This document shows, one piece after another, positions 1-6,935 of a stretch of 64,000 nt of DNA (the first letter of the stretch is position 1; each line of letters begins with the position of its first letter). The translations under genes were made by a program, and so were the position numbers. This stretch comes from Sediminihabitans luteus (GTDB lineage: Bacteria > Actinomycetota > Actinomycetes > Actinomycetales > Cellulomonadaceae), in contig NZ_PGFE01000001.1 in the NCBI RefSeq assembly GCF_002797595.1, forward strand, positions 744,001 through 808,000, given 5' to 3'. Below the pieces are notes generated by a model. It was not told the origin of the DNA, ran no database searches, and worked only from the letters and a program-made list of their open reading frames with translations.

Positions 1-446
1 ACGGCAGCCAGCGTCTCCTCCGCGAGGTCGGCCGCGTCGTCCGCGGTCGCACCCCGGGCCCGGAGCGCGACGTCGAGCGCGACGCGCCAGCGGTCGAACC
101 ACGCCGCGAGACGGCGTGCGAGCACGTCGTCGACCGGCTCGAGCGCGACCCGGCCCACGAGGCACAGCCGCCCACCCGACCGGAAGTACGCGTCGACCGC
201 GTCGACCATGCGCTCGATCCCGTCGCCGTCGTCCCGCAGCGGCGCGAACACCTCGCGCTCGAACCACGCGTCGACGTCGTCGAGTACGGCCGCGAGCATC
301 TGGGGCTTGCCGTCGGGGAACAGGTGGTACAGACTCCCGCGGCCGAGCCCGGTCGCTGCCGTGACGTCCGCGAGGGACGACGTCGCGTAGCCGCGCTCAC
401 GGAACAGCTCCCCGAGCCGTCGGACGACGGCCGCGCGGTCAGCCAC
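1..446 (-). CDS. TetR/AcrR-family transcriptional regulator, C-terminus beyond the window
   Basis: This gene runs leftward from a GTG at 446 and leaves the window, so about 148 residues are visible. The N-terminus is a TetR DNA-binding domain with a typical helix-turn-helix (SLADVTAATGLGRGSLYHLF, about residues 24-43). The following helices should form the ligand-binding domain. GAGAGG lies about 8 bases upstream of the GTG. The start overlaps the end of the HPP gene by 8 bases, so both are probably one transcript. Three palindromic sites upstream of that gene are the natural targets for autoregulation. The ligand cannot be told. Confidence 0.8.
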   Translation of the reverse strand, partial: MADRAAVVRRLGELFRERGYATSSLADVTAATGLGRGSLYHLFPDGKPQMLAAVLDDVDAWFEREVFAPLRDDGDGIERMVDAVDAYFRSGGRLCLVGRVALEPVDDVLARRLAAWFDRWRVALDVALRARGATADDAADLAEETLAA

Positions 447-954
447 GGGTCGCACCTCTCGGCGCGGGCAGCGGGTACACCGCGGAGCCGCGCGAGGCGA
501 GCCGGTGGTGCACGACCCCGACCGCGACGACCACGAGCGCGCCGACGAGCACGGGCGCCACGAGGTACGCCCAGCCGGCGCCCACCGTCATCACGACGAT
601 CGGGTTGGCGCCCGCGGGCGGGTGCGTGACGCGCAGCACCGCCATCGCGGCGATCGCGAGGCCGACCGCGAGCGCGACGCTCCACCACGTCACCGGGAGC
701 ACCGTCGCGACCGCCAGACCCACCGCCGCGCTGAGCACGTGGCCCGCGACCACGTTGACGGGCTGCGAGACGGGCGCGGCAGGGAGCGAGAACACGAGCA
801 CGCACGAGGCTCCGAGCGGGGCGGCGATCCACGGCCAGCCCGTCCCGACCGCGACGAGCCCGAGCAGCGCGATCGCGACCGCTCCCCCGAGGCCGGCGAG
901 GGCCGCGCGGTGCAGCGCGACGGGCGCCTGGTGGCGCGTGAGCAGGTGGGTCAT
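439..954 (-). CDS. HPP-family integral membrane protein
   Basis: A 171-residue protein with about four to five hydrophobic segments and the family signature THPPAGANP near residue 110. HPP proteins are small inner-membrane proteins; some have been linked to nitrite transport in plants and cyanobacteria, but bacterial functions are largely unknown. It is the first gene of a two-gene leftward unit with the downstream TetR gene. The 5' region (955-1080) holds three copies of a palindrome, so expression is probably controlled by that TetR protein. Confidence 0.8.
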   Translation of the reverse strand: MTHLLTRHQAPVALHRAALAGLGGAVAIALLGLVAVGTGWPWIAAPLGASCVLVFSLPAAPVSQPVNVVAGHVLSAAVGLAVATVLPVTWWSVALAVGLAIAAMAVLRVTHPPAGANPIVVMTVGAGWAYLVAPVLVGALVVVAVGVVHHRLASRGSAVYPLPAPRGATRG

Positions 955-1010
955 CCGGGGCTCCTCGTGGTCCGTGGTCCGTCAGCGTCTCGGGCTGCTC
1001 GCGCCCGGGC

Positions 1011-1076
1011 TGTACCGATCGGTACAAGTCTGCCACGGATCTGTACCGATCGATACAGGAGCGACCGATCGATACA
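1011..1076. promoter_or_regulatory. Three palindromic operator-like sites upstream of the HPP-TetR unit
   Basis: TGTACCGATCGGTACA (1011-1026) is a perfect 16-bp palindrome. TGTACCGATCGATACA (1042-1057) has one mismatched pair. A third, weaker copy, ending CCGATCGATACA, spans 1061-1076. Centre spacings are 31 and 19 bp. Such sites upstream of a TetR gene are usually its autoregulatory operators; the assignment is by position. Confidence 0.65.
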
Positions 1077-1127
1077 GGAGCGTCGGCGCCGCGACCGCGG
1101 GTGCTCACGCGCACCCGCCGCACCACC

Positions 1128-1170
1128 GCACCCGCACCCGCACCCGCACCCGCACCCGCACCCGCACCCG
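1128..1170. repeat. Hexanucleotide tandem repeat (GCACCC, about 7 copies)
   Basis: Seven near-perfect head-to-tail copies of GCACCC lie in the gene-free stretch between the HPP promoter region and the prophage. No coding frame is supported here. It looks like a slippage-prone simple repeat. Confidence 0.85.
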
Positions 1171-1230
1171 CGAGCGTCACGTTCCGGCCCGTTCGGGCGC
1201 CCGGGAAGGGGCCAGAACGTGACGCTCGCG
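1169..1230. terminator. Long intergenic inverted repeat, possible bidirectional terminator
   Basis: CGCGAGCGTCACGTTC (1169-1184) pairs perfectly with 1215-1230. After one mismatch, five more pairs form towards the loop. The right arm with its flank (1209-1230) is repeated directly at 1271-1292. There is no T tract. Two hairpins of the same build but unrelated sequence occur at 47273 and 48424. Confidence 0.5.
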
Positions 1231-1374
1231 CAGCGGACGCCGAGCGCCGAGCTCGCGGAGGCTCGTCAGAGGGCCAGAACGTGACGCTCGCGGAGTCCGG
1301 GGCGAGGCCCGCACGGGCACCCCGACCCCCGCACCTGGACGCGAGGGCGCTCGACCGCCAGTCGGCAGGAAACG

Positions 1375-1460
1375 CAGAAGGCCCGGAACCGTTGAGGTTC
1401 CGGGCCTTCTGGACTGAGCCGCCTATCAGAATCGAACTGATGACCTATTCATTACGAGTG
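1375..1460. repeat. attL: attL: left copy of the 86-bp prophage attachment repeat
   Basis: Bases 1375-1460 match 40331-40416 with one difference (T at 1408, A at 40364). The repeat holds the 3' part of tRNA-Thr (1417-1460, minus strand) and its terminator hairpin (1376-1410, 15-bp perfect stem). Identity stops two bases past the anticodon loop, the usual limit for a tyrosine integrase using an anticodon-loop crossover. The sequence beyond 1460 does not continue the tRNA, so this copy is not functional. Confidence 0.95.
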
Positions 1461-1470
1461 GGTAGTTCGC

Positions 1471-1476
1471 TATACT
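1471..1476 (+). promoter_or_regulatory. Possible -10 element (TATACT) ahead of the integrase gene
   Basis: TATACT lies just inside attL, about 100 bases before the integrase start. It is the best -10-like hexamer in the 1461-1578 gap. No good -35 match is seen. Confidence 0.3.
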
Positions 1477-1544
1477 GTTTCCGGGGTGGCAAGCCTCTGA
1501 CCTGCATGTTTGCACCGTAGGCAATAGCGTACGGTGGCTGGCAA

Positions 1545-1564
1545 TGGCTCCCCGCATGGCTCCC
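1545..1564 (+). promoter_or_regulatory. Candidate integrase arm-type sites, left end
   Basis: TGGCTCCC occurs at 1545-1552 and again at 1557-1564, 12 bp apart. A matching pair (TGGCCCCC, TGGCTCCC), also 12 bp apart and in the same orientation, lies inside the right end at 40288-40307. Paired direct repeats on both sides of the core are expected for arm-type integrase sites. Confidence 0.4.
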
Positions 1565-1578
1565 ACGGAAGGCACCCG

Positions 1579-2778
1579 ATGACGAGACGCCCACACGGCA
1601 CCGGCAGCGTCTACTACGACCCCGACCGCGACCGATGGATCGGTACCTACGAAGCCGGATTCACCGAGCGCGGTACCCGCCGCCGGCGGAAGGTCACGGC
1701 GACGACCGAACGCGGTGCGCGGCAGAAGCTCCTCGCGGCCCTGCGCGCAGCCGAGGCTGCCGAGGCGCCCACCGCTGGCGGGAAGCCGAACGTGAAGCGC
1801 TGGGCCGAGACCTGGCTCGACATCACCAAGACGCGGCTGCGACCGAACGCATGGAACGCGAACCGCTCCCTCGTGAACCGGTGGATCGTCCCGACCATCG
1901 GTCACAAGCGCCTCGACACGCTCTCCCCCGGCGACGTCCGGTCCGTGACTCGGGCGATCGACGCCGCCGGCCTCGCTCCGTCGACCGCTCTGCGCGCGCA
2001 CGTCGTCCTGCAGAAGATGCTCCGGGACGCGATCGTCGAGGGCTACCAGGTCCCACAGTCCGCGCGCCTCGTGCTCGCGCCCACCAAGGGCGAGACCGAC
2101 CGCGACGCGATCCCCCTCACCGATGCCCTTGCGCTGCTCGAGGTCGCCGCAGACCGCCCCGACGGCTCGCGGTGGGTCGCGGCGCTCCTCCAGGGCATGC
2201 GCCAGGGCGAGTGCCTCGGCCTCACGTGGGACGCCGTGAACCTCGAGGCCGGGACGCTCGACGTCTCGTGGCAGCTCCAGCCGCTGCCGTACAACGTCCC
2301 GCGCGACCGCGCGTCGGGGTTCCGCACGCCTGTCGGGTACAAGGCCGTGCAGCTCGAGGGCGCGATGCACCTGGTGCGCCCGAAGTCGAAGAGCGGGACG
2401 CGCGTGATCCCGCTGGTGCCGTGGATGACAGCCGCTCTGACCGCGTGGAAGGACGTCGCCCCGGAGTCGCCTCACGGGCTCGTGTGGCCGCGAGCCAAGG
2501 GGCGGCCGCAGACAGCGGCCGCGGACCGGGCGGCATGGGTAGAGCTGCAGGAGGCCGCGGGGGTGCGCCGCAACGAGGAGCGGTTCTACGTCCCGCACGA
2601 GGCCCGGCACACGACCGCGACCCTCCTCATGGAGGCAGGGCAGTCCGAGGCGACGATCATCGCGATCATGGGGCACTCGTCGATCGCGGTCACCCGCGGC
2701 TACCAGCACGTCTCGCAGACCCTGGCCCGCAAGGCAATGGAGGACGTCGCCGCGCGTCTCGGCCTTGTCGCCGGGTAG
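1579..2778 (+). CDS. int: Prophage tyrosine-recombinase integrase
   Basis: A site-specific recombinase that inserts and excises the phage at tRNA-Thr. The 399-residue protein has an N-terminal arm-binding region, a core-binding SAM-like domain (about 60-150) and a C-terminal catalytic domain. The visible catalytic set is R208 (GMRQGE), H340-x-x-R343 (HEARH), H366 (GHSS) and the nucleophile Y375. The ATG at 1579 is chosen because GGAAGG sits 7 bases upstream. A GTG at 1534 would add 15 residues but would overlap the candidate arm-type sites. It lies next to attL and converges with the lipoprotein gene. Confidence 0.93.
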   Translation: MTRRPHGTGSVYYDPDRDRWIGTYEAGFTERGTRRRRKVTATTERGARQKLLAALRAAEAAEAPTAGGKPNVKRWAETWLDITKTRLRPNAWNANRSLVNRWIVPTIGHKRLDTLSPGDVRSVTRAIDAAGLAPSTALRAHVVLQKMLRDAIVEGYQVPQSARLVLAPTKGETDRDAIPLTDALALLEVAADRPDGSRWVAALLQGMRQGECLGLTWDAVNLEAGTLDVSWQLQPLPYNVPRDRASGFRTPVGYKAVQLEGAMHLVRPKSKSGTRVIPLVPWMTAALTAWKDVAPESPHGLVWPRAKGRPQTAAADRAAWVELQEAAGVRRNEERFYVPHEARHTTATLLMEAGQSEATIIAIMGHSSIAVTRGYQHVSQTLARKAMEDVAARLGLVAG

Positions 2779-3279
2779 CTATTCAGCGTCGATTGTGAAG
2801 CCGGCGTCGACGCAGTAGGACATCACCGCGGTGATGTCCTCCCTGACGTGCGAGGTGTCGGCGCTCAGGTCGCCACCTCCTGCTGCGACGACGTCCGCGA
2901 CGGCCTGGAAGGGTTCGTCGAGCGTCATGATCAGTTCGGCGAGATCGTCGGGTGCAGTCTCGGCGGCGTGGAGCAGTTCGGTGTGGATCGAGGTGAGTTC
3001 GTCGAGCTGCTCACCAGCGAGCTCTGCGCCGATCCCCGTCAGCGCGGCGGGGATGCGGTCCATGAGCGAGTCGCCTCCACCGTTGAAGACCAGCCCGCAC
3101 GCGACGTCCGGGTCGCGTTCGATCACCGGTTCCGCGATGTCTGTCGCAGTCGGGCTCGGAGTGCTGCTCGCGGGCGGCGGTGTGGACGCCGGTTCGCTCC
3201 CGTCTGCGCTGCACGCGCCGAGGGCGAGCGTCAGCGCGGCGGTAGCGCCAAGCACGGTCAGGGCGGTGGGTCGTTTCAT
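2779..3279 (-). CDS. Prophage lipoprotein, candidate lysogenic-conversion or exclusion gene
   Basis: A 166-residue secreted lipoprotein. MKRPT is followed by a hydrophobic stretch and the lipobox LGAC, then a Ser/Thr/Pro-rich linker and a mainly helical acidic domain with two more cysteines (VACGL, SYCVD). The start is placed at the ATG that begins the signal peptide. It sits between integrase and the ImmA-like gene, in the leftward group normally expressed in lysogens. Phage lipoproteins at this place (for example Ltp of phage TP-J34) can block superinfection; that role here is inferred from position only. Confidence 0.7.
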   Translation of the reverse strand: MKRPTALTVLGATAALTLALGACSADGSEPASTPPPASSTPSPTATDIAEPVIERDPDVACGLVFNGGGDSLMDRIPAALTGIGAELAGEQLDELTSIHTELLHAAETAPDDLAELIMTLDEPFQAVADVVAAGGGDLSADTSHVREDITAVMSYCVDAGFTIDAE

Positions 3280-3362
3280 GCCAGGACCGTAGCTGCCTGT
3301 GGCTGCAGCCAAGGTCCTGGCACTGAGACTTCACCCGCCGCGGCGAGCACGAGCAGGCCCGG

Positions 3363-3773
3363 TCAGGCCGGGTTGCCGCGGCGCAGCACGGCGTCGGCGA
3401 GGCGGGCCTGCTCGCGCTCGGTCAGGACCCCGAGCCGATCCATGAGCACGTCCTCGGTCACGTGCAGCTCGTCGGCGACGTCGTGCAGGCTCGAGGCCCA
3501 CTGCCACGCGACGATCAGGTCCGGCATGCTGATCAGGCGGCGGGCGGTCTCCTCCACGACCGCCTTCTCCACGGCCGGGTCGCAGGCGTGCTTGTCACCG
3601 CGCTCCATGTGCACGAGCTCGTGCGCGAGCGTGCACCTCTGCTCGACCTCGTACTGGTCGGGCTCGAGCCAGATCTTGTCGTGCCCGTTGGACTGGCCGA
3701 GGCGTCCACGTAGTGGCGCCCACACCAGCTCGACGTGCGGGAGGGTTGCGAGGACACGCCAGGGATCGAACAT
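3363..3773 (-). CDS. ImmA/IrrE-family metallopeptidase
   Basis: A 136-residue zinc protease-like protein with the HExxH signature HELVH at residues 51-55. ImmA-type proteases cleave the partner phage repressor after DNA damage and so trigger induction. The gene lies directly downstream of the HTH repressor on the same strand, separated only by a possible 15-codon ORF (3779-3826), the classic immA-immR arrangement. The catalytic motif is intact. Confidence 0.85.
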   Translation of the reverse strand: MFDPWRVLATLPHVELVWAPLRGRLGQSNGHDKIWLEPDQYEVEQRCTLAHELVHMERGDKHACDPAVEKAVVEETARRLISMPDLIVAWQWASSLHDVADELHVTEDVLMDRLGVLTEREQARLADAVLRRGNPA

Positions 3774-3820
3774 CGGCTACGCCTGCTCATCGGCGGCCAC
3801 CTGCCCGTTCGCGCGGGCGG

Positions 3821-4216
3821 TCATGCGCCTCCCCCGGTCTCGACGTCGTCGTCCCAGGCGGCGCGCTCCTGCGCCTTGCGGGAGGTGCCGGCGCGCGCGG
3901 CGAGGCTGTAGTCGGTCTGGTCCTGCTCGCGCTCCTCGTAGCCGGTGTCGGCTAGCGCCGCACCGAGGACGCTGCGATACGGAACGCCGGCAAGCCGCGC
4001 GAGTGACCGCAGGTTCTCGACGTCGGGCAGCCGCTTCGGCTCGCGCCACTTCGCGAGCGCTGTGGGGCTGATCCCAAGCCGGGCCGCGACCTGTCGCTCC
4101 GACGGCGGGTAGGGAGCCGAGTCGATGTGGGCCTGCACAATGTCCCAGAGCTGCCCCATCGAGGTGATTCCTTCCGTGGTTCTCGTCATGGGCACCACCG
4201 TGGCGGTAGCGCTCAT
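3821..4216 (-). CDS. HTH phage repressor (immunity repressor candidate)
   Basis: A 131-residue protein with a helix-turn-helix at about residues 40-85 (SERQVAARLGISPTALAKWR) and a charged C-terminal tail. It is transcribed away from a Cro-like gene across a 231-bp divergent region carrying four TGGGCACC boxes. With the downstream ImmA-like protease this marks it as the lysogeny repressor. Start choice is open: ATGs at 4216, 4189 and 4159 are all in frame. One TGGGCACC box overlaps the second, so autoregulation is likely. Confidence 0.75.
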   Translation of the reverse strand: MSATATVVPMTRTTEGITSMGQLWDIVQAHIDSAPYPPSERQVAARLGISPTALAKWREPKRLPDVENLRSLARLAGVPYRSVLGAALADTGYEEREQDQTDYSLAARAGTSRKAQERAAWDDDVETGGGA

Positions 4217-4353
4217 CCTGGTCCAGGAGCGTGGGCACCCGAGAATGCAACCCCCCTAAGCGCCCCCTGGGCACCAACATACAACCGCTCGCCACCCGCA
4301 ACACCCCTGGTCGGTGTGAACTCTTGCCTCGTTCGGGTTGACGAGTGGGCACC
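4189..4353. promoter_or_regulatory. Immunity operator region with four TGGGCACC boxes
   Basis: Four direct copies of TGGGCACC lie at 4189-4196, 4232-4239, 4268-4275 and 4346-4353, spanning the divergent promoter region between the repressor and the Cro-like gene. The last copy sits just behind a TTGACG -35 candidate at 4338-4343, where a bound repressor would block the rightward early promoter. Not tested against other copies genome-wide. Confidence 0.5.
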
Positions 4354-4447
4354 AGTGGAGACATGCTTGCACTCCAACAGTGGACACTATGACGCAGGAT
4401 GGATTACAGTGAGCATCACAACACGGACACCGATTGGAGCGATCTGG

Positions 4448-4714
4448 ATGGTCCTCAACGACCGCAAGAAGCTCGCCAAGCTGATGGTGATCCAGGGCGT
4501 GTCGCAACGGGAGCTCGCGCAAGCGGCGGGCTGGAAGTCGCACTCCTACCTGGGTCGACTGCTACGAGGCGACGTGAACACTCTCGACGTCGAGCCTGCG
4601 ATCCGGATCGCCATGTACCTCGGCGTCGGTACCGACGACCTCTTCATGTCGCGAGCGTCCACTCACAGTGGGCGAAACGCTTCCCCTCGGAGAACGCTGG
4701 CTCACGCCTCGTAG
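4448..4714 (+). CDS. XRE/Cro-type HTH protein
   Basis: An 88-residue DNA-binding protein with a Cro/C1-type HTH over most of its length (VSQRELAQAAGWKSHSYLGR at about 18-37). It is the first gene of the rightward early operon and divergent from the repressor, the usual place for Cro. The ATG at 4448 has GGAGC 7 bases upstream. A GTG at 4409 would add 13 residues and is less likely. Confidence 0.75.
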   Translation: MVLNDRKKLAKLMVIQGVSQRELAQAAGWKSHSYLGRLLRGDVNTLDVEPAIRIAMYLGVGTDDLFMSRASTHSGRNASPRRTLAHAS

Positions 4715-4744
4715 CCCGCCTCACATCGACGAAAGGAGAGAGCA

Positions 4745-5521
4745 ATGACCAGCAGCATCACCCCGTTCGACTTCGACGGCACCGCGGTGCGCGTCGTCAC
4801 CGACGAGGGTGGCGAGCCGTGGTTCGTGCTCGCCGACCTCTGCCGGATCCTCGGCCTCGTGCAGCCTGGCGCAGTCGCGCGGCGCCTCGCGGACGACGAG
4901 AAGGGTGTGCGCCTGACGCACACCCCTGGTGGCGAGCAGCAGATGCTGCACGTCAACGAGGCCGGCATGTGGACCGTGATCCTCCGCAGCGACTCCCCCG
5001 CCGCCGAGCCGGTCCGCCGCTGGGTCACGCACGAGGTGCTCCCGACCATCCGCCGCACCGGCCAGTACGGCTCGGCCCCCGCGCAGTTCGACCTCACGAG
5101 CATGGAGAACGTCGCGCTCGTCATCGAGGCCGCGCAGCAGGCGCTCGCCCGGGTCCGCGTGCTCGAGGCTCCGGCCGCGGCGTGGGAGAGCCTCGCGGAC
5201 GCCGCGGGCGACTACTCGCTGCGGGACGCCGCGCAGATCCTCGACCGCGACCCCGCGATCGCGACCGGGCAGAACCGGCTCGCCCGGTACCTGCGCACGG
5301 TGCGGTGGCTCGACGCGTCGGGAACCCCGTACCAGCGGTACGTCGAGCAGGGCCTCCTGTGCTCGCGCGCCCGGCACTACGACCACCCGCGCACGGGTGA
5401 GCGGATGCTCTCGACGCAGGTCCGGGTCACCGCGAAGGGCCTCGGGCGCCTGCACGAGCTGCTCGGCGGCGACGCCCCCCTCGACGCGAGCATGCGCGCC
5501 CTCTCGGTCGTGACGGCATGA
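4745..5521 (+). CDS. Phage antirepressor (BRO-N plus KilAC)
   Basis: A 258-residue protein with an N-terminal BRO domain (about 5-105; note PWFVLADLCRILGL and VRRWVTHEVLPTIRRTG) and a C-terminal KilAC-type DNA-binding domain (about 130-250, with LRDAAQILDRD and YVEQGLL). Antirepressors inactivate or compete with the lysogeny repressor and push towards lytic growth. GGAGAG lies just upstream of its ATG. The next gene overlaps by 4 bases (ATGA). Confidence 0.9.
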   Translation: MTSSITPFDFDGTAVRVVTDEGGEPWFVLADLCRILGLVQPGAVARRLADDEKGVRLTHTPGGEQQMLHVNEAGMWTVILRSDSPAAEPVRRWVTHEVLPTIRRTGQYGSAPAQFDLTSMENVALVIEAAQQALARVRVLEAPAAAWESLADAAGDYSLRDAAQILDRDPAIATGQNRLARYLRTVRWLDASGTPYQRYVEQGLLCSRARHYDHPRTGERMLSTQVRVTAKGLGRLHELLGGDAPLDASMRALSVVTA

Positions 5522-5742
5522 GCGTCCCGACGATCGCGCCCGTGTCGTTCGACTACGCCGGAGCGGCCGCGGCGACTGGCTGTTCGCGCGACGTGATCCA
5601 GCGCGCGGTCCGTGCTGGTGACCTGCCGGCGCACTACCCGAAGATCGCGGGCCGAGCGATCGCCAAGCCGCTCATCGACGCCGACGACCTGCGCGCGTGG
5701 GTCCGCGCCGGGGACGCCGAGAAGTCCAAGACCAACCCCTGA
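5518..5742 (+). CDS. Small HTH protein, excisionase- or MerR-like
   Basis: A 74-residue protein with a winged HTH of the excisionase/HTH_17 type (YAGAAAATGCSRDVIQRAVR at about 13-32, then a Lys/Arg wing and a DADDLRAWV helix). It could be the recombination directionality factor or another early regulator. It overlaps the antirepressor stop by 4 bases and is followed by a hairpin at 5752. Confidence 0.65.
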   Translation: MSVPTIAPVSFDYAGAAAATGCSRDVIQRAVRAGDLPAHYPKIAGRAIAKPLIDADDLRAWVRAGDAEKSKTNP

Positions 5743-5751
5743 CAGCAAGAA

Positions 5752-5783
5752 GCCCCGCCGTAGGCATGCAGGCCTGGCGGGGC
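5752..5783 (+). terminator. Hairpin terminator or attenuator inside the early operon
   Basis: GCCCCGCC (5752-5759) pairs with GGCGGGGC (5776-5783) around a 16-base loop. It separates the regulatory genes from the replication/recombination genes. No T tract follows, so partial read-through is likely. Confidence 0.5.
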
Positions 5784-5809
5784 AACTCGATCCGAGAGGA
5801 ACAGTAGCA

Positions 5810-6082
5810 ATGAAGCTGAGGAAGATCATCCGCCGGGCGGTGTCCCGGCGTACGGAGAGCGTGCTGAGCGTGCTCGTGCCGCGTGTGCCGGCGTCGCCGT
5901 CGCGGCTGGACCTGACGTGCCCGACGTTCCGCGCTGTGGGCGTGCACGAGGTCGTGTCGCCGCTGGCGGACACGACGCTGCTCGCCGAGGCGCTGTCGTC
6001 TGGTGACCGTCACGACCGCGACGAGCTGCGGGCCGCGGTACGGGTCCAGGGCGGCGCGATCATCACGGGCGGTGCGCGATGA
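5810..6082 (+). CDS. Hypothetical early phage protein
   Basis: A 90-residue basic protein with no recognised domain. The ATG at 5810 is chosen because GAGAGGA lies 9 bases upstream. Its end overlaps the next gene by 4 bases (ATGA), so it belongs to the same translationally coupled operon. The Arg-rich N-terminus (KLRKIIRRAVSRR) suggests nucleic-acid or membrane contact, but nothing firmer can be said. Confidence 0.55.
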   Translation: MKLRKIIRRAVSRRTESVLSVLVPRVPASPSRLDLTCPTFRAVGVHEVVSPLADTTLLAEALSSGDRHDRDELRAAVRVQGGAIITGGAR

Positions 6083-6561
6083 GCCACGGGCCGGAGGACT
6101 TCGACGCGCTCGAGGCGAAGGGCAACGCGACGACGGAGGACGTCGCGGCGATGTTCTTCGCGGCGACGGAGCACGGGCACGTGCGCGCGGTGCGCGTCCC
6201 GAGGTACGCGGGCCGGGCGGGGATGAGCCAGGCCGCTGTGCTCGACGTCGCGACCCGGGCCCTGTGCACGGGCACGCGCCCGTCGGACGTCATGAGCGAG
6301 GCCGAGTCGCCGTACGGGTGGCCGGTGCAGAACTCGATCGTGCAGCTGGACATGGACGAGCAGGAAGCGATCGCCGCGTGCCAGGAGCGGTCCGTCGCGA
6401 CGGTGCGGCGCGAGCGCGCGCGGATCCGCTTGGAGGAGGCGGCGTTCGCGTGGGCTGACGCGGAGAACCACCACCCGTCGCAGATCCTCGCGCGGACCGC
6501 TGAGACCGCCGCGGCGCTGCGGGCCGCGATCACCGAGCTGCGAGAGGCGGAGGGCCGATGA
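6079..6561 (+). CDS. Hypothetical early phage protein
   Basis: A 160-residue, mostly helical protein without a recognised family. The C-terminal half is rich in Glu, Arg and Ala with heptad-like spacing (about 95-160) and may form a coiled coil. It is linked by ATGA overlaps to both neighbours, so co-translation is likely. Confidence 0.6.
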   Translation: MSHGPEDFDALEAKGNATTEDVAAMFFAATEHGHVRAVRVPRYAGRAGMSQAAVLDVATRALCTGTRPSDVMSEAESPYGWPVQNSIVQLDMDEQEAIAACQERSVATVRRERARIRLEEAAFAWADAENHHPSQILARTAETAAALRAAITELREAEGR

Positions 6562-6935
6562 ACGAGGACTTCCAGATGGAGATCGAGAGGGAGCGGCGCA
6601 CGGCCCGGGACGAGTTCCTGGACCGGGTCGGTGACCAGGACGACGCGTGCGAGCGGTGCGGCACTGCGCACGTGCGCCGCGACCTCGACGAGCACGGCTG
6701 GTGCCTGCCGTGCCAGGACGTGGACGGGTTCGGTCTCGGCGCGCTGCTGAGCATCCCGGGCTTGCCTGGGATGTGGGAGGCGTGGGCATGGTCGCGGGTC
6801 GACGGGGCGTACACGATGCGCGCGAAGGACGGCGCCGCGCGCGCCGCGATCATGCACGCCGCAGCGCACGGGTTCCTCGTGGCCGGCGGGTACGTCGTCG
6901 TGCTCCCGCACGAGGTCGCGGCGGTGGCCCGATGA
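6558..6935 (+). CDS. Hypothetical phage protein with a zinc-ribbon-like motif
   Basis: A 125-residue protein with two CxxC pairs (CERC at about 31-34 and CLPC at about 48-51) that could bind zinc, followed by a hydrophobic, glycine-containing C-terminal half. No family is recognised. It overlaps the RecE-like gene start by 4 bases. Confidence 0.6.
   Translation: MNEDFQMEIERERRTARDEFLDRVGDQDDACERCGTAHVRRDLDEHGWCLPCQDVDGFGLGALLSIPGLPGMWEAWAWSRVDGAYTMRAKDGAARAAIMHAAAHGFLVAGGYVVVLPHEVAAVAR

Noticed and set aside
1128-1170. Short regular repeats resembling a CRISPR array
   Set aside because: It is a 6-bp tandem repeat without spacers. No cas genes are in the window.
1417-1460. A second tRNA-Thr gene at the left end
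   Set aside because: Only the 3' 44 nt are present; the 5' half is replaced by phage sequence. It is the attL remnant.
1426-2709. A 427-codon open frame on the minus strand across attL and the integrase gene
   Set aside because: It spans the phage-host junction and is antisense to the integrase, whose catalytic residues are all present.
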